Origin: Chamaesiphon sp.
GTDB lineage: Bacteria > Cyanobacteriota > Cyanobacteriia > Cyanobacteriales > Chamaesiphonaceae
NCBI GenBank assembly: GCA_020059425.1
Contig: JAGVCD010000250.1
Span: 1-5,464, forward strand
Direction of reading: 5' to 3'
DNA: 5,464 nucleotides
The notes under the pieces were generated by a model, which was not told the DNA's origin, ran no database searches, and saw only the letters and a program-made list of their open reading frames with translations. Made by a program: the position numbers and the translations under genes. Each line of letters begins with the position of its first letter. Position 1 is the stretch's first letter. Below are positions 4,401-5,464 of the stretch, one piece after another.

Positions 4401-5464
4401 ATGAAAGAAGAGCTTCGTACTCTAATTCAAGCGCAATATCCTCTGATCTACCTCGTGACCTCCGAGGAAGAGCGAGCTGAGCGAGAGATTTTGTCACTGG
4501 CTCATCAGCCAGCCAGCAGCCGCAAGGTCTATGTCTGGACACTGACCCAGGGCATGGTCGAGTTTGGCCAAACCAAAGCAGTTCAGCATGGGACAGCCTC
4601 ACCGCAGATGGCGATCGAATGGACAATGCGCCAAAAAGATCCTGGAGTCTATATCTTTAAGGATTTGCATCCTTTCAAAGACTCCGCCGACGTTACTAGA
4701 TGGTTGCGCGATGCTGTATCCGGTTTTAAAGGCACTTATAAGACGATCATTTTGATGTCGCCGGTACAGCAGATTCCGATCGAGCTAGAAACCGAAATTG
4801 TTGTGGTAGATTTCGATCTACCCACCCGCAAAGAGTTAGGTGAAGTTCTCTCTCACCAGCTAGAGCACACCAGTCAGCGGGGTATGAGCGACGAAGACCG
4901 GGAGCGGATTCTGACAGCAGCTTTAGGGCTGACCAAAGATGAAGCCGAAAAAGTCTTCCGGAAAGCTTACATCCAACGCGACAGGCTTACGGGCGAAGAA
5001 GTAGACATCGTACTGGCTGAAAAGAAACAGCTCATTCGCCGTAACGGCATCCTCGAATTTATCGCTAATGATGAAACGATGGACAAAGTAGGTGGCTTAG
5101 GAGAGCTGAAGCGTTGGTTAACCCAACGATCGGAAGCTTTCAGCGAACGAGCCAGAGACTACGGTCTCCCTCAACCGAAAGGAATGCTGATTCTCGGTGT
5201 GCCCGGTTGCGGAAAATCCCTGATCGCCAAAACTACTGCCGAAATGTGGGGTTTGCCCCTACTGCGGCTGGATATGGGTCGGATCTACGATGGTTCTACT
5301 GTCGGTCGATCGGAAGCAAACCTCCGTGCTGCTTTGAAGACTGCCGAGTCGATTTCTCCTTGTGTCTTGCTCATTGATGAACTAGAAAAAGCCTTCTCCG
5401 GGGCTGGTGGTTCAGCTGATTCCGATGCTGGTACTTCTAGCCGGATATTTGGTTCCTTCCTGAC
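4401..5464 (+). CDS. ycf46: Ycf46-like AAA+ ATPase, N-terminal 354 residues; runs off the right edge
   Basis: This is a soluble AAA+ ATPase of the Ycf46 family. The Synechocystis relative Slr0374 has been linked to stress responses and inorganic carbon use (from memory); the substrate is not established. The frame is open from 4401 to the window end. Residues 1-200 form the family-specific N-terminal domain (start MKEELRTLIQAQYPLIYLVT), with YIFKDLHPF at 84-92 and IILMSP at 116-121. The AAA module begins near 228 with DKVGGL. Walker A is GVPGCGKS (266-273) and Walker B is LLIDELEKAF (323-332) with an intact Asp-Glu pair (326-327). A Gly/Ser-rich loop follows at 334-346. Sensor 1 and the arginine finger lie beyond the edge. 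Family members are about 500 residues, so roughly 70 percent is present. The gene follows the small RHH-like gene by 93 bases, and the two are probably one operon. Confidence 0.93.
   Translation, partial: MKEELRTLIQAQYPLIYLVTSEEERAEREILSLAHQPASSRKVYVWTLTQGMVEFGQTKAVQHGTASPQMAIEWTMRQKDPGVYIFKDLHPFKDSADVTRWLRDAVSGFKGTYKTIILMSPVQQIPIELETEIVVVDFDLPTRKELGEVLSHQLEHTSQRGMSDEDRERILTAALGLTKDEAEKVFRKAYIQRDRLTGEEVDIVLAEKKQLIRRNGILEFIANDETMDKVGGLGELKRWLTQRSEAFSERARDYGLPQPKGMLILGVPGCGKSLIAKTTAEMWGLPLLRLDMGRIYDGSTVGRSEANLRAALKTAESISPCVLLIDELEKAFSGAGGSADSDAGTSSRIFGSFL

Noticed and set aside
4399..4626. Minus-strand open frame of 75 codons
   Set aside because: It is antisense to the N-terminus of the Ycf46-like gene, with an Arg/Pro-rich low-quality translation typical of shadow frames.
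4564..5377. Plus-strand open frames at 4564-4755 and 5114-5377
   Set aside because: Both are in other frames of the Ycf46-like gene, whose frame carries the Walker A and B motifs across the same bases.

Overview
The window reads as chromosomal DNA of a cyanobacterium. Three things point this way: a Ycf46-type AAA+ ATPase (a family kept in cyanobacterial genomes and some plastids), a glutathione synthetase of cyanobacterial type, and roughly 18 copies of the palindrome CGATCG, the core of the cyanobacterial HIP1 repeat, where about 1.3 would be expected by chance. No rRNA, tRNA, CRISPR array, insertion sequence or phage gene was seen. Almost the whole window is explained by six protein genes, two of which run off the ends.

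Left part, minus strand (1-3735). From right to left in the direction of transcription there are moaE (molybdopterin synthase large subunit), a stand-alone OLD/SMC-like AAA ATPase of unknown function, gshB (glutathione synthetase) and, after a 285-base gap, the first 166 codons of a class I DAHP synthase, the entry enzyme of the shikimate pathway. The gaps are 102 bases (moaE to ATPase) and 42 bases (ATPase to gshB). The ATPase and gshB are therefore probably co-transcribed, with moaE possibly at the head of the same unit. No obvious biochemical theme joins molybdenum cofactor, glutathione and aromatic amino acid synthesis, so this looks like a housekeeping neighbourhood.

Right part, plus strand (3984-5464). 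Diverging from moaE across a 248-base promoter region is a two-gene unit: a 107-residue protein with a ribbon-helix-helix-like N-terminus followed by a Cys/His cluster, then the first 354 codons of a Ycf46-like AAA+ ATPase. A good sigma-70-type promoter (TTGACG, 17 bases, TAGATT) lies just before the small gene. The arrangement recalls the slr0373-slr0374 stress-responsive operon of Synechocystis, in which slr0374 is the Ycf46-like ATPase; this comparison is from memory.

The points most worth following are: (1) the minus-strand ATPase has a normal Walker A motif but Ser where the catalytic Glu of the Walker B motif is expected and Asn where the switch His is expected; (2) the small protein before ycf46 combines a DNA-binding-like fold with a possible metal site; (3) CGATCG is strongly enriched, yet the full HIP1 octamer GCGATCGC does not occur.
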